Assembly: GCF_001667945.1 (NCBI RefSeq) | Contig: NZ_LZJK01000102.1 | Location: forward strand, 1 to 39,188 | Length of the DNA stretch: 39,188 bases | From: Mycolicibacter sinensis | GTDB lineage: Bacteria > Actinomycetota > Actinomycetes > Mycobacteriales > Mycobacteriaceae | Direction of reading: 5' to 3' | Shown here: positions 15,801 to 24,302 of the stretch, in pieces | Layout: every line of letters begins with the position of its first letter | Position numbering within the stretch: position 1 is the first letter of the stretch | The notes under the pieces: generated by a model | What the model was told of the DNA's origin: nothing | The model's input: the letters and a program-made list of their open reading frames with translations, nothing else | The model's database searches: none | Program-made: the position numbers and the translations under genes

Positions 15801-16589
15801 CTGGAGAAGCGCACCGGGCAGCGGCTGGCCCATCTCTCCGAGGGCAGCGAGGAGAAGCGGATCACCTACGCCGACACCCAGGCCCGTCCGGTGCCGGTGG
15901 TCACCAGCCCGGAATGGTCCGGCAGTGAGACCGGCGGGCGGCGCTACGCGCCGTTCACCATCAACATCGAGTGCCTCAAGCCGTTCCACACCCTGACCGG
16001 CCGGATGCACTTCTACACCGCGCACGACTGGATCGAGGAACTCGGCGAGCACATGCCGGTCTACCGCCCGCCGCTGGACATGGCGCGGCTGTTCGACGCG
16101 CCCGAACTCGGCGAGGTCGGCGACGGCATCGGCATCACCGTGCGGTACCTGACCCCGCACTCGAAGTGGTCGTTCCACTCCACCTACCAGGACAACCTCT
16201 ACATGCTGTCGCTGTCCCGGGGCGGGCCGACCATGTGGATGAGCCCCGGAGACGCCGCGAAAATCGGTGTGAAGGACAACGATTGGATCGAGGCCGTCAA
16301 CGTCAACGGCATTTTCGTCGGCCGGGCGATCGTGAGCCAGCGGATGCCCGAAGGGGTGGTGTTCGTCTACCACGTCCAAGAGCGCACGGTCGACACCCCG
16401 CGGGCCGAGACCAACAACAAGCGCGGAGGCACCCACAACTCGCTGACCCGCATCCGGGTCAAGCCCAGCCATCTCGCCGGCGGCTACGGCCAGCACGCGT
16501 TCGCGTTCAACTACCTGGGGCCGACGGGCAACCAGCGCGACGAGGTGACGGTGGTGCGCCGCCGCCGGAACCAGGACGTGAGGTACTGA
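12864..16589 (+). CDS. narG: Respiratory nitrate reductase alpha subunit NarG
   Basis: This is the 1241-residue molybdenum catalytic subunit that reduces nitrate to nitrite at the inner face of the membrane. The N-terminal [4Fe-4S] site is visible as H68, C72, C76 and C111. The molybdopterin guanine dinucleotide domains follow (for example YLMMWGSNVPITRTPDAH), and the C-terminal dinucleotide-binding barrel contains MWMSPGDAAKIGVKDNDWIE. ATG at 12864 is fixed by AAGGAG seven bases upstream; the open frame extends further back without a site. It is the first gene of narGHJI. About 150 bases precede it, where I see no sure promoter. Confidence 0.96.
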   Translation: MTRAMPPASPSAARIGGPLEELLERSGRFFTPGEVSADLRTVTRRGGRQADIFYRDRWSHDKVVRSTHGVNCTGSCSWKIFVKDGIITWENQATDYPSVGPDRPEYEPRGCPRGASFSWYSYSPTRIRYPYARGPLVQMFREAKARLGDPVLAWADIQADPERRRRYQQARGMGGLVRVSWAEATEMIAAAHVHTIKAHGPDRIAGFSPIPAMSMVSFAAGSRFIQMLGGVMTSFYDWYADLPVASPQVFGDQTDVPESGDWWDAAYLMMWGSNVPITRTPDAHWMAEVRYRGTKVVSVSPDYADNTKFADEWMPCAAGTDGALAMAMGHVILTECYVKQEVPFFTDYVRRYTDLPFLIKLEQRDGRLVPGKNLTAADLGQTVENAAFKPALLDEDTDSVVVPHGSLGFRWGDEGMGKWNLDLGDIRPALTVLEPAERNGHRRTALVSLPGFDTVDGHGTVIERGVPVRQVGEHLVCTVFDLMLANYSVGRPGLPGEWPTGYDDGTQVNTPAWQEPITGVSAAQAIRVAREFARNAEESGGRSMIIMGSGICQWFHGDATYRAVLALLMLTGSMGRNGGGWAHYVGQEKVRPLTGWQTMAAGNDWSRPPRQVPGTSYWYAHTDQWRYDGYGADKLTTPLGRGRFDGKHTMDILASATAMGWSPFYPQFDRSSLEVADEAEAAGRDAGEYVAEKLAAGELKLSVTDPDNPVNWPRVLTVWRANLIGASGKGGEYFLKHLLGTDASVLGEPPAGGVKPKTVRWDSDIPEGKLDLLMSIDFRMTSTTLMSDIVLPAATWYEKADLSSTDMHPYVHSFSAAIDPPWETRSDYDAFGAIARTFSGLAKKHLGVRSDVVLTAMLHDTADAMAYPEGTEHDWLNSGETPVPGKTMPKVTVVERDYPAIHDKWQSLGPLVETLGLTTKGYTVFPHEEVADLAARFGVMKSGAGAGRPALTTATRMADTVLALSGTTNGRIATEGFRELEKRTGQRLAHLSEGSEEKRITYADTQARPVPVVTSPEWSGSETGGRRYAPFTINIECLKPFHTLTGRMHFYTAHDWIEELGEHMPVYRPPLDMARLFDAPELGEVGDGIGITVRYLTPHSKWSFHSTYQDNLYMLSLSRGGPTMWMSPGDAAKIGVKDNDWIEAVNVNGIFVGRAIVSQRMPEGVVFVYHVQERTVDTPRAETNNKRGGTHNSLTRIRVKPSHLAGGYGQHAFAFNYLGPTGNQRDEVTVVRRRRNQDVRY

Positions 16590-16590
16590 C

Positions 16591-18207
16591 ATGAAAGTAA
16601 TGGCGCAGATGGCCATGGTGATGAACCTGGACAAATGTATCGGGTGCCACACCTGCTCGGTGACCTGCAAGCAGGCCTGGACCAACCGCGAGGGCACCGA
16701 GTATGTGTGGTTCAACAACGTCGAAACCCGCCCGGGCGGAGGGTATCCGCGCACCTACGAAGACCAGAGCCGCTGGAAGGGCGGCTGGACGCTCGACAAG
16801 AAGGGCCGGCTGCGGCTGCTGGCCGGCGGACGCGTCCACAAGCTGCTGAACATCTTCGCCAACCCCAACCTGCCCGGGTTGAAGGACTACTACGAACCGT
16901 GGACCTACGACTACGACAACCTCACCTCGGCGCCGCTGGGCGACACCATCCCGGTCGCCGCGCCGCGCAGTTCGATCACCGGCGATTCGATGAAGATCGA
17001 GTGGGGACCCAACTGGGATGACAACCTCGCCGGTGCGCCGGAGAACCTGGTCAACGACCCGATCCTGGCGAAGGTCAGCCAGGTCAATCAAGAGGTCAAA
17101 GCGACGCTCGAAGAAACCTTCATGTTCTACCTGCCGCGGATCTGCGAGCACTGCTTGAATCCGTCGTGTGTGGCGTCGTGTCCGACCGGGGCGATCTACA
17201 AGCGTGAAGAAGACGGCATCGTGCTGGTCGACCAGGACCGCTGTCGTGGCTGGCGGCTGTGCGTGTCGGGGTGCCCGTACAAGAAGGTGTACTTCAACCA
17301 CAAGACCGGCAAGGCCGAGAAGTGCCACTTCTGTTATCCCCGAATCGAAGTCGGCCTGCCGACGGTCTGCTCGGAGACGTGTGTCGGGCGGCTGCGCTAC
17401 ATCGGGCTGGTGCTCTACGACGCCGACAAGGTGCTCGAAGCGGCGTCGGTCGAAAAAGACACCGACTTGTACGAGGCGCAGCGCGGGGTGTTCCTGGATC
17501 CGACCGATCCCGAGGTGATCGCCGGTGCGCGCGCCGAGGGGATCTCCGACACCTGGATCGAGGCCGCGCAGCGCTCGCCGATCTACGCGCTGATCAACAC
17601 CTACAAGGTGGCGTTGCCGCTGCACCCGGAGTACCGCACCATGCCGATGGTCTGGTACGTCCCGCCGCTGTCCCCGGTCGTCGACGCCGTCAGCCGCGAC
17701 GGGCACGACGGTGAAGACCTCGGCAACCTGTTCGGCGCCCTGGAAGCGCTGCGCATCCCGATGGCCTACCTCGCCGAACTGTTCACCGCCGGCGACACGA
17801 CCGTCATCGAAGACGTGCTGCGGCGGCTGGCGGCGATGCGCTCCTACATGCGCGATATCAGCCTGGGCCGCGAGACCCAGCCGCACATCCCCGCCTCGGT
17901 CGGCATGACCGAGGAGGAGATGTACTCCATGTACCGGTTGCTGGCCATCGCGAAATACGAAGAGCGCTATGTGATTCCGACCGCCTACAGCCAGAAGGCG
18001 CACGAGCTCGAACACATGGGCTGCTCGATCGCCGGTGGCCCCAATGGTTACGAAGAGGATCCATTCGTCGGCTCCGATGACGTCGCGAAGTCGTCGTTTC
18101 ATCTGGTCGAGAACGGGCACGCCCAGCGGCCGCGGGGCCGGACCAACCTGCTCAACTGGGGTGGCGGCGATCGGGCGGTGCCTGAGATGTTCCCGGAGCC
18201 CCAGTGA
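16591..18207 (+). CDS. narH: Respiratory nitrate reductase beta subunit NarH
   Basis: This electron-transfer subunit carries four iron-sulfur clusters between NarI hemes and NarG. All cysteine groups are visible: CIGCHTCSVTC (C16-C26), CEHCLNPSCVASC, CRGWRLCVSGC (the Trp replaces one Cys, giving the family's [3Fe-4S] cluster) and CHFCYPRIE with a later CSETC. The length (538) is normal for actinobacteria. ATG follows the narG stop by one base, and the TGA overlaps the narJ start. Confidence 0.96.
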   Translation: MKVMAQMAMVMNLDKCIGCHTCSVTCKQAWTNREGTEYVWFNNVETRPGGGYPRTYEDQSRWKGGWTLDKKGRLRLLAGGRVHKLLNIFANPNLPGLKDYYEPWTYDYDNLTSAPLGDTIPVAAPRSSITGDSMKIEWGPNWDDNLAGAPENLVNDPILAKVSQVNQEVKATLEETFMFYLPRICEHCLNPSCVASCPTGAIYKREEDGIVLVDQDRCRGWRLCVSGCPYKKVYFNHKTGKAEKCHFCYPRIEVGLPTVCSETCVGRLRYIGLVLYDADKVLEAASVEKDTDLYEAQRGVFLDPTDPEVIAGARAEGISDTWIEAAQRSPIYALINTYKVALPLHPEYRTMPMVWYVPPLSPVVDAVSRDGHDGEDLGNLFGALEALRIPMAYLAELFTAGDTTVIEDVLRRLAAMRSYMRDISLGRETQPHIPASVGMTEEEMYSMYRLLAIAKYEERYVIPTAYSQKAHELEHMGCSIAGGPNGYEEDPFVGSDDVAKSSFHLVENGHAQRPRGRTNLLNWGGGDRAVPEMFPEPQ

Positions 18208-18872
18208 AGCGATTCTTTCGTTCCCGGCGGCGCCCACCGGCCGGACCGGGCGACCGGGCGGTGTGGCAGGCGGCGTCGCTGCTGCTGGCCTACCCCGACG
18301 AGCAGCTGCAGCAGCGGCTGGACACCGTCGAAGCGCTGCTCGCCCACGCCGATGCGGCGCCGGCAGAGCTGTTGCGGCGCACGGTGTCCGCGCTGCGCGC
18401 CGCGGACCCGATGACGGCGGCCGCCGACTATGTGGAAACCTTCGACATGCGGCGGCGTTCGACGATGTTTCTCACCTACTGGACCGGCGGGGACACCCGC
18501 AACCGGGGAATGCAGATGCTAGCCTTCGCCACCGCCTACCGCGACGCCGGCGCCGAGCCGCCCGCCGGGGAGGCGCCCGATCACCTGCCGGTGGTGCTGG
18601 AGTTCGCCGCGACGGTCGACCCCGAGGCCGGGCGCCGGCTGCTGCTGGCCCATCGGACGCCGATCGACGTCCTGCATAAGTCCCTCAGCGACGCAGAGTC
18701 GCCATATGCCTACACGCTGGCCGCGGTGTGCGAGACACTACCGGCGGCAACCGATCAGGAGGTGCGGAACGTGAGAGAGCTGATGGCGTCCGGTCCGCCG
18801 GCCGAAGCCGTTGGGCTGCAGCCCTACTCGGCGACCGTGTCGCTGGGGATGCCGAAGGTGCCGACGCGATGA
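18204..18872 (+). CDS. narJ: Nitrate reductase assembly chaperone NarJ
   Basis: This cytoplasmic TorD/NarJ-type chaperone is needed to insert the molybdenum cofactor into NarG before membrane attachment. The 222-residue all-helical sequence contains the family segments VWQAASLLLAYPDEQL, YVETFDMRRRSTMFLTYWT and DHLPVVLEFAA. GTG at 18204 overlaps the narH stop and its own stop overlaps narI by ATGA, so the four genes form a coupled operon. Confidence 0.95.
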   Translation: MKRFFRSRRRPPAGPGDRAVWQAASLLLAYPDEQLQQRLDTVEALLAHADAAPAELLRRTVSALRAADPMTAAADYVETFDMRRRSTMFLTYWTGGDTRNRGMQMLAFATAYRDAGAEPPAGEAPDHLPVVLEFAATVDPEAGRRLLLAHRTPIDVLHKSLSDAESPYAYTLAAVCETLPAATDQEVRNVRELMASGPPAEAVGLQPYSATVSLGMPKVPTR

Positions 18873-19618
18873 CCGAAGTCACCGTCATCAGCCCCGCGGA
18901 GCTGTGGTGGGACATCGTGCCCTACTTCGTGTTCGCCATCGCCGGTGTCGCCACCTGGTGGCGGTACAAATACGACAAGTTCGGCTGGACCACCCGCTCG
19001 TCGCAGCTGTATGAGTCCAAGCTGCTCCGGATCGGCAGCCCGATGTTCCACTTCGGCAGCTTCGTGGTGATCGCCGGCCACATCATGGGCCTGTTCGTCC
19101 CGGAGTCCTGGACCGAAGCCCTGGGCATGAGTGACCGGCTCTATCACTTGCAGGCGCTGATCCTGGGCCTTCCCGCCGGTATCGCCACCCTGATCGGGGT
19201 CGGATTGCTGATCTACCGCCGGCGCACCGAGCGGTACGTGTTCAAGGCCACCAGCGTCAACGACAAGTTGATGTACGCGGTGCTGGTGTGTGCACTGGTG
19301 GCCGGTATGAGCTGCACGCTGATGGGCACCACCGCCTACGGGGAGGAGCACGACTACCGGCAGACGGTCTCGGTCTGGTTCCGGTCGATTTTCACCCTCG
19401 ACCCCCGCGGTGACCTGATGTTGCAGGCGCCGGTCTACTTCCAGGTGCACGTTTTGATCGCCCTGACCCTGTTTGCGCTCTGGCCGTTCACCCGCCTGGT
19501 GCACGCGTTCAGCGCGCCGATCGGCTATTTGTTCCGGCCCTACATCGTCTACCGCAGCCGCGACGTGGCGAAGAAGAATCAGCCGATGGGCTCTCGGCCG
19601 CAACGGCGGGGCTGGTGA
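18869..19618 (+). CDS. narI: Nitrate reductase gamma subunit NarI (cytochrome b)
   Basis: This membrane subunit takes electrons from menaquinol and passes them through two b hemes to NarH. The 249-residue protein has about five hydrophobic segments; candidate heme histidines lie in FHFGSFVVIAGHIMGLF and QVHVLIALTLFALWPFTRLVHAF, as in the family. ATG at 18869 is fixed by the ATGA overlap with narJ. The TGA overlaps a GTG of the next small exported-protein gene, which M. tuberculosis does not have here. Confidence 0.95.
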   Translation: MTEVTVISPAELWWDIVPYFVFAIAGVATWWRYKYDKFGWTTRSSQLYESKLLRIGSPMFHFGSFVVIAGHIMGLFVPESWTEALGMSDRLYHLQALILGLPAGIATLIGVGLLIYRRRTERYVFKATSVNDKLMYAVLVCALVAGMSCTLMGTTAYGEEHDYRQTVSVWFRSIFTLDPRGDLMLQAPVYFQVHVLIALTLFALWPFTRLVHAFSAPIGYLFRPYIVYRSRDVAKKNQPMGSRPQRRGW

Positions 19619-19944
19619 GGCTCCTCGCGGCGCTGCCCGCCGCGCTCGTGACGATCGGCCTGGCCGGGCCCGCCCAGGCCGATCCGGCCAGCACCGACAG
19701 CGATTTCCTCGCGGCGCTGCAGGCGGCCGGTATCACCTACAACCGCGCCGATCAGGCCATCGTCACCGCGAGAATGGTGTGCGGGTTCATCGCCGAGGGC
19801 AAGCCGAGCCCGGAGGTGCTCGACGGCCTCAAGGCCCGCAACCCGGGTCTGACGACCGAGCACGGGACCATGTTCGTCGGGATCGCGGCACGGTCGTACT
19901 GCCCGGACCAGTTGGTGCAGAACGGTGCCGGGGGCGCGCAGTAA
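19615..19944 (+). CDS. DUF732 exported protein
   Basis: The 109-residue product starts with a signal peptide (MRLLAALPAALVTIGLAGPAQADP) and continues with the DUF732 pattern: SDFLAALQAAGITYNRADQA, then MVCGFIAEGKP, with a second Cys near the end (SYCPDQL) that could pair with the first. DUF732 proteins are common secreted or cell-wall mycobacterial proteins without known function. GTG at 19615 overlaps the narI stop (GTGA), so it is probably cotranscribed with the nar operon. Confidence 0.8.
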   Translation: MRLLAALPAALVTIGLAGPAQADPASTDSDFLAALQAAGITYNRADQAIVTARMVCGFIAEGKPSPEVLDGLKARNPGLTTEHGTMFVGIAARSYCPDQLVQNGAGGAQ

Positions 19945-19960
19945 GCGGTTGTGACGGCTG

Positions 19961-20575
19961 CTAGGGCCGCAGCTTGTTCAGCTCGTCGGTGACGAGTGCC
20001 TCGAGCCGGGCGGCCGGAAACCGGGAGGGTTCGCTGACCGCGTGCAGCGCCAGCCCGTCGATCAGCGCGCAAAAGACATCGCATTGCGCGGCGGGATCGA
20101 AGTCGGCCCGCAACGAGCCGTTCTGCTGGCCCTTGGCGAGCAGGGACTTGATGCCGCTGCGGATCGCGCTGTAGCGGGCCTGGAAGGCCTCCGCAAACGC
20201 CGGCTCGGTCTCCGCGGCGGCGAGCACCTGCGCGTAAAAGCGCGGCATCACCTGCTTGGCCTCGGTCGTCGGTAACGGGATCACGCACATCCGGCGCAGC
20301 CCCTCGAAGGTGTCGGCCATCGACGAGGCTTGGGCGAGCAGCTCCTCGAACGGGGCGAGCACCGCATCGGCCGCCGCCACCAGCAGCTCTTGCTTGCCGG
20401 TGAAGTGATGCATCACCACGCCGGTGGTGTAGCCGATCTCGCGGGCGATCGAGCGCAGCGACGCACTGGACAGCCCGTCGCGGGCGATCACCCGCACGGC
20501 TGCGTCGACGACCTCTGCCCGCCGGTCGTCGGCGACCGGCGCCGAATGCCGCGAGGCGGTTCCGTTGGCGGGCAT
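19961..20575 (-). CDS. TetR-family transcriptional regulator
   Basis: The 204-residue protein has an N-terminal helix-turn-helix (residues about 20-65, with the segments IARDGLSSASLRSIA and TTGVVMHHFTGKQELL) and a ligand domain with an aromatic pocket. GGAGGA lies about six bases before ATG at 20575. It diverges from the PhyH/RidA/MarR genes, and palindromes fill the 90-base gap, so it probably represses that operon and itself until a ligand binds. The ligand is unknown. MtrR/BetI-like annotations would be equally possible. Confidence 0.85.
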   Translation of the reverse strand: MPANGTASRHSAPVADDRRAEVVDAAVRVIARDGLSSASLRSIAREIGYTTGVVMHHFTGKQELLVAAADAVLAPFEELLAQASSMADTFEGLRRMCVIPLPTTEAKQVMPRFYAQVLAAAETEPAFAEAFQARYSAIRSGIKSLLAKGQQNGSLRADFDPAAQCDVFCALIDGLALHAVSEPSRFPAARLEALVTDELNKLRP

Positions 20576-20593
20576 CCGACTCCTCCGGGGGGC

Positions 20594-20653
20594 TTGACAA
20601 CCTGCTGAGCGTCAACGAGCATAACACTCGTTACGGACATCACAACTGTTATG
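20594..20653. promoter_or_regulatory. Divergent promoter with nested palindromes (TetR operator)
   Basis: AACGAG/CTCGTT (20614-20632) encloses CATAACA, which itself pairs with TGTTATG at 20647-20653. A TTGACA lies at 20594-20599. On the minus strand TTGTGA and TATGCT are 16 bases apart and could be the regulator's own promoter. The symmetric sites overlap the likely promoters of both directions, as expected for TetR control. Confidence 0.55.
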
Positions 20654-20664
20654 AGGTACGCGTC

Positions 20665-21495
20665 ATGCTGGTAACCGAGCAGCTCAAACAGGATTTGGCC
20701 ACCGACGGCGCCGTCGTCGCCCGTGGTCTTTTCGATACAGACCAGCTCCGCCGGGTCCGGGAAGGCTACGACTACGGGATCGCCCACCCGAGCCCGCAGG
20801 CCAAACGGGTCTTCCCGGGCACCGCTGATGAGCACTTCAACGAGTACGGCAACCCGGACAACATCGAGCAGTACCTCATGCTGATCAAGGAGCTGGGCCT
20901 GGCCGACTTCGCGGCGGCGCTGTGGGGTTCTGAGCACGTGTGGTTCCTGGGCGAGGAGCTGTTCATGAAGAAGGGCGGCAAGGCCGGTCGCTCACCGTGG
21001 CATCAGGACACGTCCTACATGCCGGCCAACGGGCCGCATCTGCTCAATATCTGGATCAGCTTCGAGAAGCTCCCCAAACGCAACGCGCTGGAATTCGTCC
21101 GCGGCTCTCATCTGGGCGCCCAGTACGACGGCACGTCCTACACCGATCCGACCGATCCCACCAAACCGCTGTGGGGTGATGGGAGCTGGCCCCGCCTGCC
21201 CGACATCGAGGCCGACCGTGCGCAGGATCCCGCGTCCTGGGACGTCATCTCCTGGGACCTGGAACCCGGTGATGCGCTGGTCTTTCACTCCGGCATCCTG
21301 CACGGCGGCGCCCCGGTGACACCGGACTGCCCCGACCGCCACACGCTGGTATTCCGGTTCTTCGGCGACAAGCTGTTCTACCGGCCGCTACCGTCCACCA
21401 AGCCCGATTTCGGCCATGACATCAGCGGACTCAACGACCCGACGCTGACACCGGGCGACCCGTACCACCCCGAGTACTTCGCCCAGCTGCGCTGA
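20665..21495 (+). CDS. Phytanoyl-CoA dioxygenase (PhyH) family oxygenase
   Basis: This Fe(II)/2-oxoglutarate-dependent oxygenase fold has 276 residues. The iron ligands are visible as HQD in SPWHQDTSYMPANGP and His in LVFHSGILHGG, and the 2-oxoglutarate Arg is likely in HTLVFRFFGD. The family hydroxylates many small molecules, so the substrate cannot be read from sequence. It starts the plus-strand run with RidA (17-base gap) and MarR and is divergent from TetR, which suggests an inducible catabolic or detoxifying unit. Confidence 0.85.
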   Translation: MLVTEQLKQDLATDGAVVARGLFDTDQLRRVREGYDYGIAHPSPQAKRVFPGTADEHFNEYGNPDNIEQYLMLIKELGLADFAAALWGSEHVWFLGEELFMKKGGKAGRSPWHQDTSYMPANGPHLLNIWISFEKLPKRNALEFVRGSHLGAQYDGTSYTDPTDPTKPLWGDGSWPRLPDIEADRAQDPASWDVISWDLEPGDALVFHSGILHGGAPVTPDCPDRHTLVFRFFGDKLFYRPLPSTKPDFGHDISGLNDPTLTPGDPYHPEYFAQLR

Positions 21496-21512
21496 GCCCC
21501 GAAGGAGATCTG

Positions 21513-21899
21513 ATGACCCGCACCATCGTTCCGGCGTGGATGCAACCGATGCACGACACCTATCACTTCAGCCCGGCGGTCATCGACGGCGAACACCTGC
21601 GTTGCTCGGGCATGATCGGCCTGCGTCCCGACCTGACCGTCTCGGAGGACTTGACGGAGCAATTCACCCAGGCCTTTGAGAACCTCCGCGAACTGCTGGC
21701 GGAGGCGGGACTCGGCTTTGCTGACGTGACCGAGATGACGAGCTACCACGTCGGCCTCGCGGCGCACATCGAGCAGTTCTGCGCGGTCAAGGATGCCTTC
21801 ATGTCGGCGCCCTATCCAGCCTGGACCGCCGTGGGGATCTCCGAACTGGCCTCGCCGGGTGCCGCGGTCGAAATTCAGATCACCGCACGCCTGCGCTGA
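21513..21899 (+). CDS. RidA/YjgF-family protein
   Basis: The 128-residue protein has the RidA fold pattern: an initial hydrophobic strand (YHFSPAVIDGEHLRCSGMIG), a middle helix (TEQFTQAFENLRELLAEAG), and the end segment PAWTAVGISELASPGAAVEI with the usual Glu-Ile. RidA proteins hydrolyse reactive enamine or imine intermediates; this one may belong to a non-RidA subgroup, since the family Arg is not obvious. GAAGGAGATC lies before ATG at 21513. It is probably cotranscribed with the PhyH gene. Confidence 0.82.
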   Translation: MTRTIVPAWMQPMHDTYHFSPAVIDGEHLRCSGMIGLRPDLTVSEDLTEQFTQAFENLRELLAEAGLGFADVTEMTSYHVGLAAHIEQFCAVKDAFMSAPYPAWTAVGISELASPGAAVEIQITARLR

Positions 21900-21938
21900 T
21901 TGCCGCGCGGCCGGCAGCGTCGGCATAAAGTTACCGGC

Positions 21939-22328
21939 GTGGCCCTGCCTGACGACGTGTACACCCGGCTGCTGATGTTCCGGACCCGGTTGCGGCGCTT
22001 CGAGCGCTGGAGCGCTGACCAGGCGCAGGCCGCCGGGCTCACCCCGGCGCAGCACCAGCTGCTGCTGGCGGTCCGCGGACACAGCGATTCGCGGGGGCCC
22101 ACGGTCGGTGACGTCGCGGAATACCTGCTGCTGCGCCACCACAGTGCCGGCGAATTGATTCAGCGTGCCGAAGCGGCGGGCCTGGTCACCCGGGTCCGTG
22201 ACAGCGAAGACCAGCGGGTGATCCGGCTGCAGCTCACCGAGGCGGCGGCGGAACGCCTGCAATCGCTGACCGAGCTGCACCTGCAGGAGCTGGAACGGTT
22301 CAGCGCCGAGTCCCCGCTGGGGCTGTGA
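21939..22328 (+). CDS. MarR-family transcriptional regulator
   Basis: GTG at 21939 gives 129 residues and lets the protein begin with the dimerisation helix (VYTRLLMFRTRLRRFERW). A winged helix follows: LTPAQHQLLLAVRG, TVGDVAEYLLLRHHSAGELIQRAEAAGL, and the wing RVRDSEDQRVIRLQLT. This is classical MarR order. It may regulate the RidA/PhyH genes or respond to phenolic ligands. It is the last gene of the insertion before typA. Confidence 0.85.
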   Translation: MALPDDVYTRLLMFRTRLRRFERWSADQAQAAGLTPAQHQLLLAVRGHSDSRGPTVGDVAEYLLLRHHSAGELIQRAEAAGLVTRVRDSEDQRVIRLQLTEAAAERLQSLTELHLQELERFSAESPLGL

Positions 22329-22389
22329 CCTTGATTGCTCTAGGCTTCCGGTTTTCGCGATTGACGGGGTGCGCTGGCAGAATCGCCCG

Positions 22390-24273
22390 GTGAACTTTCG
22401 TAACGTCGCCATCGTCGCGCACGTAGACCACGGCAAGACGACTCTGGTCGACGCCATGCTCCGCCAGTCCGGTGCCCTGGCCGAACGCGGCGAGGCGCAA
22501 GAGCGGGTAATGGACTCCGGTGACCTGGAGCGGGAAAAAGGCATCACGATCCTGGCCAAGAACACGGCCGTGCACCGCCACCACGCCGACGGAACCGTCA
22601 CCGTCATCAACGTGATCGACACCCCGGGCCACGCCGACTTCGGCGGCGAGGTGGAGCGCGGGCTGTCCATGGTCGACGGGGTACTGCTGCTGGTCGATGC
22701 GTCCGAAGGGCCGCTGCCGCAGACCCGGTTCGTGCTGCGCAAGGCACTGGCCGCGCACCTGCCGGTGATCCTGGTGGTCAACAAGACCGACCGTCCCGAC
22801 GCACGCATCGCCGAGGTGGTCGACGCCAGCCACGATCTGCTGCTGGACGTGGCCAGCGACCTCGACGACGAGGCGCAAGCCGCGGCCGAGCACGCGCTGG
22901 GTCTTCCCACGCTGTACGCCTCCGGGCGCGCCGGGGTCGCCAGCACCACCGCGCCCGCCGACGGCCAGGTGCCCGACGGCGAGAACCTCGACCCGCTGTT
23001 CGACGTGCTGCTCGAGCACGTGCCGCCGCCGTCGGGCGACCCGGACGCGCCGCTGCAGGCGCTGGTCACCAACCTCGACGCCTCGGCATTCCTGGGCCGG
23101 CTCGCGCTGATCCGGGTCTACAACGGCCGCATCCGCAAAGGACAGCAGGTCGCCTGGATGCGCGAGGTGGACGGCGAGCCGGTCACCACGACGGCGAAGA
23201 TCACCGAGCTGCTGGTCACCGAGGGGGTTGAACGCACCCCGACCGACGAGGCGTGCGCCGGTGACATCGTCGCCGTCGCCGGCATCAGCGACATCATGAT
23301 CGGTGACACCCTGGCCGATCCGGCTGCTCCGGTCGCACTGCCGCGCATCACCGTCGACGAGCCGGCGATCTCGGTGACGATTGGCACCAACACCTCCCCG
23401 CTGGCCGGCAAGGTCTCCGGCCACAAACTGACCGCGCGCATGGTCAAGACCCGCCTGGACACCGAGCTGATCGGCAACGTCTCGGTCCGGGTCGTCGACA
23501 TCGGCCGTCCCGACGCCTGGGAGGTGCAGGGCCGTGGCGAACTGGCGCTGGCCATCCTGGTCGAGCAGATGCGCCGGGAAGGCTTCGAGCTGACCGTCGG
23601 CAAACCGCAGGTGGTGACCCGCAAGATCGACGGCAAGGTGCACGAGCCGTTCGAGCACCTGACCGTCGACTGCCCCGAGGAGTACGTCGGCGCCATCACC
23701 CAGCTGGCGGCGGCACGCAAGGGCCGGATGACCGAGATGGCCAACCACACCACCGGGTGGGTGCGGATGGAGTTCATCATTCCCAGCCGCGGCCTGATCG
23801 GCTGGCGCACCGACTTTCTCACCGAGACCCGCGGCACCGGCATCGCCAACGCGGTCTTCGAGGGCTACCAGCCGTGGGCCGGTGAGATCCGCGCCCGGCA
23901 CACCGGCTCGCTGGTTTCCGACCGGGCCGGCACCATCACGCCCTTCGCACTGATCCAGCTGGCCGATCGCGGACAGTTCTTCGTCGAGCCGGGGCAGGAC
24001 ACCTATCAGGGCATGGTGGTCGGGATCAATCCCCGTGCCGAAGACCTCGACATCAACGTCACCAAAGAGAAGAAGCTGACCAACATGCGCTCGTCGACCG
24101 CCGACGTGATGGAGACGTTGGCCCGGCCGATCGAGCTGGACCTGGAGCAGGCGATGGAGTTCTGCGCCGCCGACGAGTGCGTCGAGGTCACCCCCGAGGT
24201 GGTGCGGGTGCGCAAGGTCGAGCTGGACTCGACGCTGCGGGCGCGCAGCCGCGCCCGAGCCAAGAACCTGTAG
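22390..24273 (+). CDS. typA: Ribosome-associated translational GTPase TypA/BipA
   Basis: GTG at 22390 gives 627 residues, equal to the family. G motifs are complete: AHVDHGKT (residues 10-17), [12 protein letters not shown] and the ASG loop. EF-G-like domains III and V follow ([35 protein letters not shown]), and the C-terminal BipA-specific domain contains [11 protein letters not shown]. It acts on the ribosome in stress and cold adaptation. The order narI-typA-lpqW is as in M. tuberculosis except for the inserted genes. Confidence 0.95.
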   Translation: MNFRNVAIVAHVDHGKTTLVDAMLRQSGALAERGEAQERVMDSGDLEREKGITILAKNTAVHRHHADGTVTVINVIDTPGHADFGGEVERGLSMVDGVLLLVDASEGPLPQTRFVLRKALAAHLPVILVVNKTDRPDARIAEVVDASHDLLLDVASDLDDEAQAAAEHALGLPTLYASGRAGVASTTAPADGQVPDGENLDPLFDVLLEHVPPPSGDPDAPLQALVTNLDASAFLGRLALIRVYNGRIRKGQQVAWMREVDGEPVTTTAKITELLVTEGVERTPTDEACAGDIVAVAGISDIMIGDTLADPAAPVALPRITVDEPAISVTIGTNTSPLAGKVSGHKLTARMVKTRLDTELIGNVSVRVVDIGRPDAWEVQGRGELALAILVEQMRREGFELTVGKPQVVTRKIDGKVHEPFEHLTVDCPEEYVGAITQLAAARKGRMTEMANHTTGWVRMEFIIPSRGLIGWRTDFLTETRGTGIANAVFEGYQPWAGEIRARHTGSLVSDRAGTITPFALIQLADRGQFFVEPGQDTYQGMVVGINPRAEDLDINVTKEKKLTNMRSSTADVMETLARPIELDLEQAMEFCAADECVEVTPEVVRVRKVELDSTLRARSRARAKNL

Positions 24274-24302
24274 GTGTGGGCTGCCCGGATACCCTGGTGG
24301 CC

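Noticed and set aside
12888..16754. Very long minus-strand open frame (1288 codons) opposite narG
   Set aside because: It mirrors the codon structure of narG in high-GC DNA, has a low-complexity His/Arg/Gly composition and no ribosome site; the same holds for the long frame opposite narH at 16507-18237.
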